Below are positions 34,130 to 43,425 of a stretch of DNA of 64,000 nt, piece by piece. The DNA is taken from the NCBI RefSeq assembly GCF_000312385.1, contig NZ_HE997626.1:1662711-1726710 (forward strand), read 5' to 3'. A program made the position numbers and the translations under genes. How positions within the stretch are numbered: the stretch's first letter is position 1; each line of letters starts with the position of its first letter. This DNA is from Tsukamurella sp. 1534. Its GTDB lineage: Bacteria; Actinomycetota; Actinomycetes; Mycobacteriales; Mycobacteriaceae. The notes below the pieces were generated by a model. That model saw only the letters and a program-made list of their open reading frames with translations. It was not told the DNA's origin and made no database searches.

Positions 34130-35737
34130 TCAGTCGCCGCGCAGCTGCACCTGCTCGATGGTGGTCTGCCACTTCCCGTTGTTCGCCTGGGTCAGGCCCG
34201 TGATCCAGATCAGCACGTAGCGGGTCTTGGGCGCGTCGCTCGCGGCGAAATCGGTGGTGCCGCTGCTCAGCGTCCCGTCCCACACCTTCGTGGTGTCGTC
34301 CAGCGAGCTGATCGACGATGAGGACGCGGTGCGCACCTCGACCGTCGAGCCGGAGCTGGGCGAGGTGATCGTGCCGGACTTCACGACGGCCTCCCGGTCG
34401 AGGGTGATGACGAAGCCCGTGCCCTTCTTGAGGCCGCCGAACTGGGGCCCGGAGAAGTACTGGTCCGTGCGCCACGCGGGCTGGTCGCCGGTGAGGACGT
34501 TGGCCAGGTTCTTGGAGGCCTCCTGATCGCCCTGGAAGGTGATCTGGCGGACGGATTGCGCCGTGAGCGCCCCGCCCGACGAGTCGCTCCCGGCCCCCGT
34601 GGGGTTCATGAGGAAGAACGCGCCGGCCACCAGGCCGATCACCAGGACGATGGCGCCGAGCGCCATCGGCAGTGCTCTGCTCCGCCGCCGCGGCTGCGGG
34701 GCCGGTTGCCCGCCGCCCGACGCCGCCAGCGCCCCTCGCGCAGCGGCGACCTGCGGCTCGGGACTCGGGTACGGCGAGGTGTACGGGCCCGTGTACGACG
34801 CGTTCGGCGGCTCGGCGCGGGTGGCCGGCCCGGCCTGCGTGTAGGGGGCCGTGTGCGGCCCGGTGAAGCCGGGCGCGGGGTGTGGGGCGGTCCCGGGCGG
34901 GGGCACAGCCGGTGCCTCGCCGCGCAGCCCGGCCACGAAGTCGGCGCACGAGGCGTACCGGTCCTCGGGCCGCTTGGCCAGGGCGGTGCGGAACACGGCG
35001 TCGAGGTGCGGCGGCAGGTGCGGGGCACGCGACGTGATCCGCGGCACCGGCTGGTTCAGGTGCGCGGCGATGACCGCGGCGGGGGAGTCCCCCGGGTACG
35101 GCGGCGCGCCGGTGAGCAGCTCGAAGACGGTGCAGCCGAGCGAGTAGAGGTCCGCCCGGTTATCGAGGAGCTTGTTGTCGAAGGCCTCCGGGGACATGTA
35201 CGACATGGTCCCGATGGTCACCCCGGTCGACGTGACGCCGGCCGCTTCGCTCGCGGCCTTGGCGATGCCGAAATCCGCGAGCTTGACCTGCGGCGAACCG
35301 TCGGTGTCGAAGGAGACGAGGATGTTGGCGGGCTTGACGTCGCGGTGCGTGATGGCGGCCTGGCGGTACGCGTAGTCCAGGGCCGCGCCGGCACCGTCGG
35401 CGATCTCGATCGCGAGCCCGAGGGGCATCGGTCCCCGGTCGGAGAGCATCCGCGCGGTGTCCGGGCCGGCGACGTACTCCATCGAGATCCACAGCCGTCC
35501 CTCGAACTCGCCGCGGTCGTACAGGTGGATGATGTTGCGGTGGTTGAGCTGCGCCAGCACGTAGGCCTCGCGCTCGAATCGCGCCTTGTACTGCTCGTTG
35601 CTGCTGACGGACGTGTGCAGCAGCTTGAGCGCGTCCTGCCTGGGCAGCCGCGGATGCTGGACGAGGAACACCTCGCCCATGCCTCCACCACCGAGTCGAC
35701 GGACCACCCGGTAGCCCGCGATCTGCTGCTCGTTCAT
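34130..35737 (-). CDS. Ser/Thr protein kinase with one membrane span and extracytoplasmic domain
   Basis: Hanks-type kinase of 535 residues. Gly loop LGGGGMGEVF, catalytic Lys in DALKLL, HRDVKPANIL loop, DFG in LADFGIAKAA, and SPEA are all present (residues 10-270). A Pro/Thr/Tyr-rich linker, a membrane span (ALGAIVLVIGLVAGAFFLM, about 365-385) and a ~145-residue outside domain follow; it has the beta-sandwich-like, Ser/Thr-rich look of a discoidin-type or PknE-like sensor. ATG 35737 follows GAGGGAG; ATG 35773 is in frame. Convergent with holB by 3 bp. The outside ligand is unknown. Confidence 0.93.
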   Translation of the reverse strand: MNEQQIAGYRVVRRLGGGGMGEVFLVQHPRLPRQDALKLLHTSVSSNEQYKARFEREAYVLAQLNHRNIIHLYDRGEFEGRLWISMEYVAGPDTARMLSDRGPMPLGLAIEIADGAGAALDYAYRQAAITHRDVKPANILVSFDTDGSPQVKLADFGIAKAASEAAGVTSTGVTIGTMSYMSPEAFDNKLLDNRADLYSLGCTVFELLTGAPPYPGDSPAAVIAAHLNQPVPRITSRAPHLPPHLDAVFRTALAKRPEDRYASCADFVAGLRGEAPAVPPPGTAPHPAPGFTGPHTAPYTQAGPATRAEPPNASYTGPYTSPYPSPEPQVAAARGALAASGGGQPAPQPRRRSRALPMALGAIVLVIGLVAGAFFLMNPTGAGSDSSGGALTAQSVRQITFQGDQEASKNLANVLTGDQPAWRTDQYFSGPQFGGLKKGTGFVITLDREAVVKSGTITSPSSGSTVEVRTASSSSISSLDDTTKVWDGTLSSGTTDFAASDAPKTRYVLIWITGLTQANNGKWQTTIEQVQLRGD

Positions 35738-35858
35738 CCACTCCCTCACGCCGCGGCCGACCGTCGGACGCATCCGTACTACGGTAGCGGCACGCGCGCC
35801 TGAAAGGGATTCCCGCAGGTCAGCGGGTGCCCGACGGGGCGAGCGCGAGGAACGAGGA

Positions 35859-36404
35859 TCAGTCCCCGGCGCGCCCGTACGCGAGATGCACGACGCCGTT
35901 GGCGTACGCCTGCGACTCCTGCAGCGCGAGGGTGAGCCCGTCGTCGCCGAACAGGCGCTCCCCGCGGCCGAGGATCACGGGGTAGACGAACAGGTGCAGC
36001 GAGTCGAGCAGGCCGTCCCGCAGCAGGGCGCGCACCAGCCGGCCGCTGCCGCTGACGTACACGTCGCCGGCGGCCGAGGCCTTGAGCCCGGCGATCGCGG
36101 CGGGGTCGTAGCCGCCGAGGGGCCGGGTGTTGTTCCACTCCTCGACGAGCGGGTTCGCGCCCACCACGTGCTTCGGCGTCTCGTTGAAGAACGGCGCGCC
36201 CGGGTCGTCGTCCGGGGTGCGGTCGCGCCACGCGGGCGCGAACATCTCGTAGGTGTTGCGGCCCAACAGGATGTCGCTGGCGGCTCCGGTGATCGCGCCG
36301 AGCGTCTCGCCCATCGCGGGGTCGAAGCCGAACGGGACGGTGAAGCCGGGGTCGTCGAAGAACCCGTCGAGCGTGACGAATTCGTGTGCGTGGATGCTGC
36401 CCAT
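35859..36404 (-). CDS. Dihydrofolate reductase/RibD C-terminal family protein
   Basis: A 181-residue oxidoreductase-fold protein: VTLDGFFDDP at the start, LLGRNTYEMFAPAW, VYVSGSGRLVRALLRDGLLDSLHLFVYPVILGRGERLF near the C-terminus. These are the NADPH-site patterns of the RibD_C family. Its members reduce pteridine- or deazaflavin-like substrates, though the substrate is unknown for most stand-alone forms. It stands alone between a kinase and the monooxygenase. Confidence 0.88.
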   Translation of the reverse strand: MGSIHAHEFVTLDGFFDDPGFTVPFGFDPAMGETLGAITGAASDILLGRNTYEMFAPAWRDRTPDDDPGAPFFNETPKHVVGANPLVEEWNNTRPLGGYDPAAIAGLKASAAGDVYVSGSGRLVRALLRDGLLDSLHLFVYPVILGRGERLFGDDGLTLALQESQAYANGVVHLAYGRAGD

Positions 36405-36529
36405 GATCTCCCTGACGTGGAAACGGCCGACGCCCTGGGTTTCTCGGCGTCCGCAGCGACGCTACCGCGCGGCTGCGCGGCGGTCGCTGCGAACGGGAAC
36501 CCCGGGCGCCGGCCGGCCTCAGGTGCTGG

Positions 36530-38020
36530 TCAGACCCCGGCGGGTGCGATGCGCTTGCTGGAGGAGAGACGCAGTCCGGACTCCTCGCCCAGCGACAGCT
36601 CGTTGTTCAGCCGCTTGGCGTCCTCGAAGTAGCTCATCGACATGCGCCAGTCGTCGGCCTCGCCCTGCCGGGGCAGCTCGTGCAGCGCGCGCTGCACGTA
36701 CCCGGCCTCGAAGTCGAGGGCCGGACGGGTCGGCATCTCGGGGTCGGCGACGGCCACGGCCACGTCCTGGCCGTTCTCGTCCATGGAGCGGATCAGGGTG
36801 GTGACGTAGCGGAACAGCATGCCCACCTTGAGGGTCCACGACGAGTTGGTGTAGCCGATCGCGATCGCGACGTTGGGCACGCCGGAGAGCATCGCGCCGC
36901 GGTGGATCACCGACTGGGTCACGTCCACGGGCCGTCCGTCGACGGACAGCTGCACGCCGCCGAACAGCTTGAGCTTGAGGCCGGTCGCGGTGACGATGAT
37001 GTCGGCGTCCAGGTGTTCGCCGCTCTCCAGCTCGATGCCGGTCTCGGTGAAGGTGGCGATCCGGTCGGTCGCGACCGACGCCTTGCCGTGCCGGATCGCG
37101 GTGAACAGGTCGCCGTTGGGCACGGCGCACAGGCGCTGATCCCAGGGGTTGTACGGCGGGTTGAAGTGCACGTCCACCGGGTAGCCCTTGGGCAGCCGCT
37201 TGGCGTTCTCGCTGCGGATGATCTTGCGCGCCAGGTCGGGGAACCGCTGGGCGAACACGTACACGCCGCGCTGCTGCCAGATGAACCGCTTGCGGGACAG
37301 GTCGTGGCCGATCTTGTGGCCGAACGCGCGATGGAACAGGTTGGTCAGCGGGTCCTGCTTGGGCACCGGCATGATGTACGTGGGAGTGCGCTGCAGCATG
37401 GTGATGTGCTCGGTCTCGTCGGCCATCGACGGGACGAGGGTCACGGCGGTCGCGCCCGAACCGATGACGACCACCTTCTTGCCGGCGTAGTCCAGGTCCT
37501 CGGGCCAGAACTGCGGGTGCACGATCTGCCCCTGGAAGCGGTCGCGGCCGGTGAACTCGGGGGTGAAGCCCTGCTCGTAGTCGTAGTAGCCGCTGCCGAA
37601 GAACACCCAGTTCGCCGTGATCGCGAACTGCTCGCCGGCGTGCTCCACCTGCACGGTCCATCGGGCGTCCTCGCTGGACCAGTCGGCGGAGAGCACCTTG
37701 TGGTCGTAGCGGATCTTGTCGCCCAGGTCGTTCTCCTCGATGGTCTCGCGCAGGTAGTCGAGGATCTTGTGGGCGTCGGCGATCGAATCCTTGGCCTCCC
37801 AGGGCTTGAATTCGTAGCCGAAGGTGTGCAGGTCGGAGTCCGAGCGGATGCCGGGGTACTTGAACAGGTCCCAGGTGCCGCCGAACGTCGCGCGGCCCTC
37901 GAGGATCGCGAAGGACTTGGCGGGCAGCTCGGTGCGGATGTAATGGCCGGCGCCGATGCCGGAGATGCCGGCGCCGATCACCAGGATGTCGAGGTGCTCG
38001 GTCGGGATGGTGCTCGTCAT
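36530..38020 (-). CDS. EthA-like flavin-dependent Baeyer-Villiger monooxygenase
   Basis: A 496-residue class B flavoprotein. FAD Rossmann GAGISGIGAG (residues 16-25), the fingerprint FQGQIVHPQFWP, and the NADPH Rossmann GSGATAVTLVP are intact. Blocks such as LFKYPGIRSDSDLHTFG and NPWDQRLCAVPNGDLF are close to M. tuberculosis EthA (Rv3854c, from memory), which oxidises ketones, and activates thioamide prodrugs. It lies 118 bp downstream of a PucR-type regulator on the same strand; a steroid-like or aliphatic ketone substrate is possible given the steroid cluster 13 kb away, but unproven. Confidence 0.92.
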   Translation of the reverse strand: MTSTIPTEHLDILVIGAGISGIGAGHYIRTELPAKSFAILEGRATFGGTWDLFKYPGIRSDSDLHTFGYEFKPWEAKDSIADAHKILDYLRETIEENDLGDKIRYDHKVLSADWSSEDARWTVQVEHAGEQFAITANWVFFGSGYYDYEQGFTPEFTGRDRFQGQIVHPQFWPEDLDYAGKKVVVIGSGATAVTLVPSMADETEHITMLQRTPTYIMPVPKQDPLTNLFHRAFGHKIGHDLSRKRFIWQQRGVYVFAQRFPDLARKIIRSENAKRLPKGYPVDVHFNPPYNPWDQRLCAVPNGDLFTAIRHGKASVATDRIATFTETGIELESGEHLDADIIVTATGLKLKLFGGVQLSVDGRPVDVTQSVIHRGAMLSGVPNVAIAIGYTNSSWTLKVGMLFRYVTTLIRSMDENGQDVAVAVADPEMPTRPALDFEAGYVQRALHELPRQGEADDWRMSMSYFEDAKRLNNELSLGEESGLRLSSSKRIAPAGV

Positions 38021-38138
38021 ACGTGTCTCTCCTGGTCCGGGGGCTCAGTGATAGAACCGATGCTTAACTCTCTCGCCTCGGAGGCGGGTCGGGCCAGCGC
38101 AGAGTGCACCCGGATCAGGTGAAGGGTGGTGCAGAACG

Positions 38139-39359
38139 TCACGCGTCGCCGAGCCAGCGCAGCACGTCGAGGGCGACGGCCACGCCGGTCGGATTCTCCG
38201 CGAGCGGGCGGGGGAGCAGTTCGTCCGCCCTGGTCAGGCGGCGGATCACGGTGTTGCGGTGGGTGTACAGGCGTTCCGCCGTGCGGGAGGTGTTGAACTG
38301 CTCGGCCACGTAGGTGGCGACGGTGTCCCGCGTGTCCTGATCGGCGCTCAACAGGTCGCCCAGGGTGTCGCGGACGAACTCGTCGGCCTTAGTGGTGTCG
38401 CCGGTGACCAGCGAGATCAGCGCGATGTCGTCGTAGCGGGCCACGCGCCGCGGCGATCCGAGGCGGGTCAGTAGGCGCTGCGCGGTACCGGCGTCGAGGT
38501 GGCTGCGCCGGAACCCGTCGAGATCCTGGCCCGGCCGGCCGAGCGCGACTCGCACGTCGGGGTGGTCGGACAGGTCGCGGGCCAGTTCGGCCGCGGGCGG
38601 CGCGACGGTGCCGGGCAGCCAGATCCACAGGGCCGAGGCGCTGGCGACGACGGTGAGCGGTCGCGGGCTGTCGGCGTGCCGGGCGAGGGCGCGGGCGGCG
38701 GCGTCGAGGTCGCCGGCGTCGCCGGTGGTCCACACGACGGCCGCGGTGTGCGGGCCGGTGAGCCGGTAGCCGAGGCGTTGTTCCGCGGTGTCCCGCGACA
38801 GGGGTGCGCCCTCGAGGAGGAGTGACACGGTCTCCAAGCGGTCGGCGTTGGTGCCGGTGGTCAGCTGGTTCCGCTCGCCGGCCATCCGGATCGCCAGGGC
38901 GTTGATCGTGTCGCTGATGTAGGTGGACATGGATTCCCATGTGACGGAGAGCAGCTCGCGCAACTCGTCGGGATCGTCGGTGAGGCCGAAGCACACCTCC
39001 ATCCACAGCCGCCAGGCCACGTTGACGCCGGTGCGATAGGAGTCGATGCCGTGCAGGTCGAGGCCCCGGCGCACCAGGTCGCGGGAGACGGCGAGGGCTT
39101 CGGCGTCGGTGTTGGGCGGTACTCGGGTGCCGGGCGCGCGCAGGTTGTGCGTGGCCCAGAGCAGCAGCGCGGCGGTGTTGGACTTCCGTACCAGTTCGGC
39201 CAGGGTGGGGTCGGCGGCGATGACGGAGGTGATCGCACCGGTGAGCGTCGCGGCGTGGATCTCTGCGACCCATTCCTCGGGCGGGTTGCTCGCGATCTCC
39301 GCGCCGCGCCGGATCAGCTCCTTCACCCGCTCCGAGGGTTCGGGCCAGGTCTGCTGCAT
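38139..39359 (-). CDS. PucR/CdaR-type transcriptional regulator
   Basis: A 406-residue regulator. The C-terminal helix-turn-helix AEQFNTSRTAERLYTHRNTVIRRL is the signature of PucR_C/HTH_30 regulators; a GGDEF-like central region precedes it and the N-terminal third is helical. ATG 39359 with GGAG six bases upstream is chosen; ATG 39395, which overlaps the preceding SRPBCC gene (TGATG), is the alternative. It probably controls the downstream EthA-like gene or itself. The effector is unknown. Confidence 0.85.
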   Translation of the reverse strand: MQQTWPEPSERVKELIRRGAEIASNPPEEWVAEIHAATLTGAITSVIAADPTLAELVRKSNTAALLLWATHNLRAPGTRVPPNTDAEALAVSRDLVRRGLDLHGIDSYRTGVNVAWRLWMEVCFGLTDDPDELRELLSVTWESMSTYISDTINALAIRMAGERNQLTTGTNADRLETVSLLLEGAPLSRDTAEQRLGYRLTGPHTAAVVWTTGDAGDLDAAARALARHADSPRPLTVVASASALWIWLPGTVAPPAAELARDLSDHPDVRVALGRPGQDLDGFRRSHLDAGTAQRLLTRLGSPRRVARYDDIALISLVTGDTTKADEFVRDTLGDLLSADQDTRDTVATYVAEQFNTSRTAERLYTHRNTVIRRLTRADELLPRPLAENPTGVAVALDVLRWLGDA

Positions 39360-39394
39360 CGTCGCTCCGATCTGTCGGCGTCGATTGTCGCGCA

Positions 39395-39850
39395 TCACCG
39401 GTCTTCGACTGCGGCCGCCAGGTTCGCCAGCGAGGAGGCCAGCCCCTCCGCGTGGTCCTCGGGCGAGATGCCCGGCGGCACGCCCGTCGCGCGGACGGTC
39501 ACCTCGGTTCCGCCGTCGACGGGGAGGAAGGTCCAGGTCATCGTCATCGTTCCGGCGTAGGCGGGGTCGTCCGACGGGAAGTCCACGAGCCACACGGCGC
39601 GGTCGCCGAGTTCCGGGATCCGCACCTCGGAGACGTCCTCGTCGGGCCCGTGCTTGCCGGGCGCGCCGTGCGGCCCGTCGTAGACGAGCCGGAGCCGGAA
39701 TCCGCCGCCGGGCCTCAGGTCGTGCCGGTCCAGCACGCCCGTCATGCCCGACGGTGGCAGCCACCGGGCAAGCAGGTCGGCGTCGGCGAACGCGCGCCGG
39801 ACCTGGGCCGGCGCGGCCGTCACTGTGCGGGTGGCCGTGTCCTCGCGCAT
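39395..39850 (-). CDS. SRPBCC (AHSA1-like) family protein
   Basis: A 151-residue START-like fold protein: VTAAPAQVRRAFADADLLARWLPP at the start, GGGFRLRLVYDGP, TWTFLPVDGGTEVTVRATG and the long C-terminal helix EDHAEGLASSLANLAAAV. Such proteins bind hydrophobic ligands or act as co-chaperone-like factors. It overlaps the regulator gene region by a base or two if that starts at 39395. Confidence 0.85.
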   Translation of the reverse strand: MREDTATRTVTAAPAQVRRAFADADLLARWLPPSGMTGVLDRHDLRPGGGFRLRLVYDGPHGAPGKHGPDEDVSEVRIPELGDRAVWLVDFPSDDPAYAGTMTMTWTFLPVDGGTEVTVRATGVPPGISPEDHAEGLASSLANLAAAVEDR

Positions 39851-39905
39851 GGTGCCAGGGTACGAGGGCGACGGTGCCGCCCGCGGCGGTTCGGTCCCGG
39901 TGCGG

Positions 39906-40589
39906 TCAGAGCAGCGCGGCCACCTTCTGCGCGGTCTCCTTGGCGGACCCGGGATTCTGTCCGGTCACCAGGTTCCCGTCCACAACGGCGTACGAGACGA
40001 ACGGCAGCTTCGCCTTCTCGTAGACGGCGCCGCGCTCCTTGCAGCGTTCCTCGGCGTTGTACGGCACCAGCTTGTCGACGCGCGCGAGAACTTCTTCCTG
40101 CCAGGCGAATCCGGTCATCCTCCGCCCGGCGATCAGGTACGAGCCGTCGGACAGTGTCGTGTTCAACAGGCCGCAGTAGCCATGGCAGACGGAGGAGACG
40201 ATGGCGCCGCGCTCGAACATCTCGCGTGTGATCCGCTGCAGCCCTTCGCTGTCCGGGAAGTCGTACATGACTGCGTGGCCGCCGGTGAAGTAGATCGCGT
40301 CGAAATCGGCCGAGTCCACCTGGTCCGGGCGGGCGGTGTTCTCCAGGAGCGCCATCCGTTCGGGGTCGGCGCGCCATGCTTTGGCGGTCTTGTCGTAGTT
40401 GGGGAACTTCAGCGCCCGCTGCTCGAGCGGTACGGCGCCGCCCGCGGGGCTCACCAGGACCTGCTCGAAACCCGCCTGCTCGAAGACGTGCCAGGCGTGG
40501 GTGAGCTCGGACAACCACAGGCCGGTCTTGTGCGACGGGTCGTCGTAGTGGCCGACGTTGGTCACCACCGTGAGTACGCGCTTTGTCAT
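39906..40589 (-). CDS. DJ-1/PfpI-family (Hsp31-like) protein
   Basis: A 227-residue type 1 glutamine amidotransferase-like protein. The nucleophile elbow IVSSVCHGYCGLL carries the Cys, with an acidic residue in YFTGGHAVMYDFP and His right after the Cys as in Hsp31/glyoxalase III proteins. It may deglycate or hydrate reactive carbonyls. ATG 40589 follows GGAGGCACTC. Its upstream gap contains the candidate TetR operator at 40672-40694, shared with the divergent tetR gene. Confidence 0.9.
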   Translation of the reverse strand: MTKRVLTVVTNVGHYDDPSHKTGLWLSELTHAWHVFEQAGFEQVLVSPAGGAVPLEQRALKFPNYDKTAKAWRADPERMALLENTARPDQVDSADFDAIYFTGGHAVMYDFPDSEGLQRITREMFERGAIVSSVCHGYCGLLNTTLSDGSYLIAGRRMTGFAWQEEVLARVDKLVPYNAEERCKERGAVYEKAKLPFVSYAVVDGNLVTGQNPGSAKETAQKVAALL

Positions 40590-40671
40590 GAGTGCCTCCT
40601 GTGCGATACCGGTGTTCGTGACCGAAAGGGATCCGTACCAGCGGGTTCGGGTGTCGGCCGCCCCGGACGAT

Positions 40672-40694
40672 TGATGTGTGCACCGCTTACATTA
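40672..40694. promoter_or_regulatory. Candidate TetR operator, copy 1
   Basis: A 23-bp element beginning TGATGTGTGC and ending CTTACATTA has imperfect inverted arms TGATGT and ACATTA. It agrees at 19 of 23 positions with the element at 41421-41443. It lies between the divergent PfpI-like and TetR genes, 70-92 bp upstream of the latter. Confidence 0.65.
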
Positions 40695-40763
40695 GAGCCG
40701 TCCGACGGGTCCGTCAACCATGGGGTTTCCGCGATCGCGGAGCGGGCGTTGTAGATTCGCACT

Positions 40764-41342
40764 ATGCAATCGCGTCCCGCCTATCACCACGGCGACCTCC
40801 CCGCCGCGTTGGTCCGCGCCGCGATCGAGCAACTCGACGAGGACGGCTCGGACGCGGACCTGTCGTTGCGGGCGGTGGCCCGCAGGGCCGGCGTTTCGAC
40901 GGGCGCACCGTACCGGCACTTCGCCGATCGCAACGCCCTGCTCTCCGCGGTCGCGGCGGTCGGTTACCGTGAGCTCGCGGCGACTCTTCAAGCGGCGCAC
41001 CCGGATCCGGCGACGCCATCGGATATCGCGGACATCGCCGTGGCGTACGTGCGGTTCGCACTCGACCGGCCCGGGATCTTCCGGGTGATGTTCGGCGGCG
41101 TCTGCGACACCGAGGACGCGGACCGCGTCGCGGCGGTCGAGGCGATCACCGCGTACCTCCTCGGGATCGTCGAGAGGGGGATCCCCTCCGATTCGCCGAA
41201 GGCTGTCGCGACCGGTGCGTGGGCCATGGTGCACGGCCTCGCGTTCCTGTTCATCGACGGCAAGCTCGACTCCTCCTCGGCGGAGGTCGTCGATTCCACG
41301 GTGCGCTCCACCGTCGAGGCCACCCTCCGCGTTCGCGGCTGA
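40764..41342 (+). CDS. TetR-family regulator
   Basis: A 192-residue repressor. The N-terminal helix-turn-helix LSLRAVARRAGVSTGAPYRHFADRNALLSAV (residues 33-63) is typical; the C-terminal ligand domain contains RPGIFRVMFGG and WAMVHGLAFLFIDG (WHG pattern). It is divergent from the PfpI-like gene, and a promoter with a second copy of its probable operator drives the adjacent three-gene operon. The ligand may be a carbonyl or ketone compound given the operon's enzymes (inferred). Confidence 0.93.
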   Translation: MQSRPAYHHGDLPAALVRAAIEQLDEDGSDADLSLRAVARRAGVSTGAPYRHFADRNALLSAVAAVGYRELAATLQAAHPDPATPSDIADIAVAYVRFALDRPGIFRVMFGGVCDTEDADRVAAVEAITAYLLGIVERGIPSDSPKAVATGAWAMVHGLAFLFIDGKLDSSSAEVVDSTVRSTVEATLRVRG

Positions 41343-41392
41343 CCTCTCGCCTCTACCCCGCGCACCATGGCCCTCCCAGGTCGTGACGGGTG

Positions 41393-41443
41393 TTGACACT
41401 GCTTACATCGAGTCGTACGCTGATGTGAGCAACGCATACATCA
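41393..41443 (+). promoter_or_regulatory. Promoter with TetR operator copy 2
   Basis: TTGACA (41393-41398) and TACGCT (41416-41421) are separated by 17 bp. The 23-bp element at 41421-41443, with CTGATGT (41420-41426) mirrored by ACATCAG (41438-41444), begins at the -10 end, and a half-site GCTTACATCG lies in the spacer. A bound repressor would block this promoter. The next gene starts at 41465. Confidence 0.7.
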
Positions 41444-41464
41444 GGCGATGGCGAGGAGTCCGGA

Positions 41465-42372
41465 ATGACGTACACAGCAGGAGGCACCGTCGAGGTGGAG
41501 CTGGGAGGGAAGACGGTCGCGGTCCCGCAGGGCGGCCTGTTCGACCGCTACCGGATGGAACCCCGCTCGACGAGGTCGCCGCGGACCCCCGAGTGCCGGG
41601 CGTGGACTTCTTCCGCTCGCTCCCCAAGACCCGGGTGCAGTCGCCGATCGGGCCGACGTTCACCCCGAACTTCTACTACGCGATGTCCTCGGCGAGGCTG
41701 ACGATGATCGCCCCGAGCCGGGCGCTCCGCGGGCGCCTCCCCGAGCAACTCGCGCCACTGGAGATCGCGCCCGGCCTGGGCGTCGTCTCCCTCATGCTGT
41801 TCCGGTACGACGTGTGCGACATCGACTTCTACACCGAGGCCGCCGTGGGCGTCGCCGTCCGGCCAGCACGGCACGGCGGCCCGGGCGTCGCCGACCTCGC
41901 ATCCGCGCTCGGTGACGACCATATCCACGCCTACGTCCTCGCGCTGCCGGTCAACACGGAGATCGCCCAGGTGCGCGGTCACGACGGATACGGATTCCCC
42001 AAGTGGGTCACCGACCTCGACGTCTCGGTGGGCGAGGAGCGTACGACCGCCCGGATCGCCAACGGCGACGGCGGCGTCGATGTCGGGTTCTCCGCCGCAA
42101 CTCCGAAGCAGAAGCGTTTCCCCTCCGGCGAGCGCGTCTCCACTCTCACCTCCTACACCCGCCGCGACGGTGCGTGGCATTCCACCCTCAACCAGACGAA
42201 CGTCCTCGCCGGCGGGTCCTCGCTACTGCCCCGGGGATTCGATCTCACCCTCGGTGAGGGCCGGATGGCCGATGACCTTCGCTCGCTGAAACCGCTGCGC
42301 GCCATCCGGTTCGACGCCACCACCTCGGCGCAGGCCGCACTGCACATGCCGGCCCCGTTCTCGGTCCGCTGA
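41465..42372 (+). pseudogene. Acetoacetate decarboxylase-like gene with a frameshift
   Basis: From ATG 41465 the frame reads MTYTAGGTVEVELGG to FDRYRM, then leaves homology; the neighbouring frame carries on with TPLDEVAADPRVPGVDFF through to the stop at 42372. The split lies at 41555-41560, and adding one base there restores a ~302-residue protein of the acetoacetate decarboxylase family, with the conserved GYGFPKW Lys region and DVCDIDFYTEA. It is the first gene of the TetR-controlled operon. Either a true null mutation or a sequencing error; the rest of the frame shows no further damage, which favours a recent event or an error. Confidence 0.75.
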
Positions 42373-42397
42373 CCCCGTTCCACAGAAAGGCTCCGAT

Positions 42398-43390
42398 ATG
42401 ACGAGCATCCCGGAAACCATGCGCGCCATCGTCGTCGACGGCGAGAAGAACCTCGTCCTCGACGACGTGGCCACGCCCGTCCCCGCCGCGGGGGAGGTGC
42501 TCGTCCGCATCGCCGCCGCGGGCATCAACCGCGCCGACCTCATGCAGCGCCAGGGCCTCTACCCGCCGCCGCCCGGCATCACCGACATCATGGGCATGGA
42601 GGTCTCGGGCACGATCGCCGCGCTCGGCCCGGGCGTCGACGGCGTCGCGGTCGGGCAGGAGGTGTGCGCCCTCATCGCCGGCGGCGGATACGCGCAGTAC
42701 GCCGTCGTTCCGGCGGCGCAACTGCTTCCGGTGCCCGCCGGTGTCCCGCTCATCGATGCGGCCGCGCTGCCCGAGGTGGCGAGCACGGTGTGGTCGACCG
42801 TCGTCATGGACGCCGGTCTGCGGGCCGGCGAGCTGTTCCTGGTGCACGGCGGCGGCAGCGGGATCGGCACGCACGCCATCCAGGTGGCGAAGGCGCTGGG
42901 TGCCCGCGTCGCGGTCACCGTCGGCTCGGCGGGCAAGGGTGAGCGCGCACGCGAGCTGGGCGCCGACATCGTGATCAACTACCGCGAGCAGGATTTCGCT
43001 GCGGAGCTCGCCGGGCAGGTCGATGTCATCCTCGACATCATGGGCGGCAGTTACCTCGCGCGCAACGTCGACGCCCTGGGCATCGGCGGCCGCCTCGTGG
43101 TCATCGGCATGCAGGGCGGATTCACCGGAGAGGTGAACGTGGGCGCATTGATCGGCAAGCGGGCCAGGGTGATCGGGCTCAACGTGCGGAACCGGCCCCT
43201 CACCGGGCCGGGCTCGAAGGCCGAGATCGTCGCGGCCGTCGCCGCCGACGAGTGGCCCCTGGTGGGACGAGGCCTCATCGCGCCGGTCATCTCCACCGCC
43301 CTCCCGCTGGCGGACGCCGAGAAGGGACAGGACCTGCTCGAATCGAAGGACTCCGTCGGCAAGGTGCTCCTGCTGCCCGGCGATGTGTGA
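42398..43390 (+). CDS. NADPH:quinone reductase-like MDR oxidoreductase
   Basis: Zinc-free medium-chain reductase of 330 residues, PIG3/QorB-like. MRAIVVDGEKNLVL at the start, NRADLMQRQGLYPPPPG, the nucleotide-binding HGGGSGIGTHAIQVAKALG and VDVILDIMGG are present. It would reduce quinones or enones using NADPH. RBS AGAAAGG precedes the start. Second gene in the TetR operon. Confidence 0.93.
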   Translation: MTSIPETMRAIVVDGEKNLVLDDVATPVPAAGEVLVRIAAAGINRADLMQRQGLYPPPPGITDIMGMEVSGTIAALGPGVDGVAVGQEVCALIAGGGYAQYAVVPAAQLLPVPAGVPLIDAAALPEVASTVWSTVVMDAGLRAGELFLVHGGGSGIGTHAIQVAKALGARVAVTVGSAGKGERARELGADIVINYREQDFAAELAGQVDVILDIMGGSYLARNVDALGIGGRLVVIGMQGGFTGEVNVGALIGKRARVIGLNVRNRPLTGPGSKAEIVAAVAADEWPLVGRGLIAPVISTALPLADAEKGQDLLESKDSVGKVLLLPGDV

Positions 43391-43425
43391 CCCGCTGAGT
43401 GACCCAACCACAGAAGGAGAGCGAC

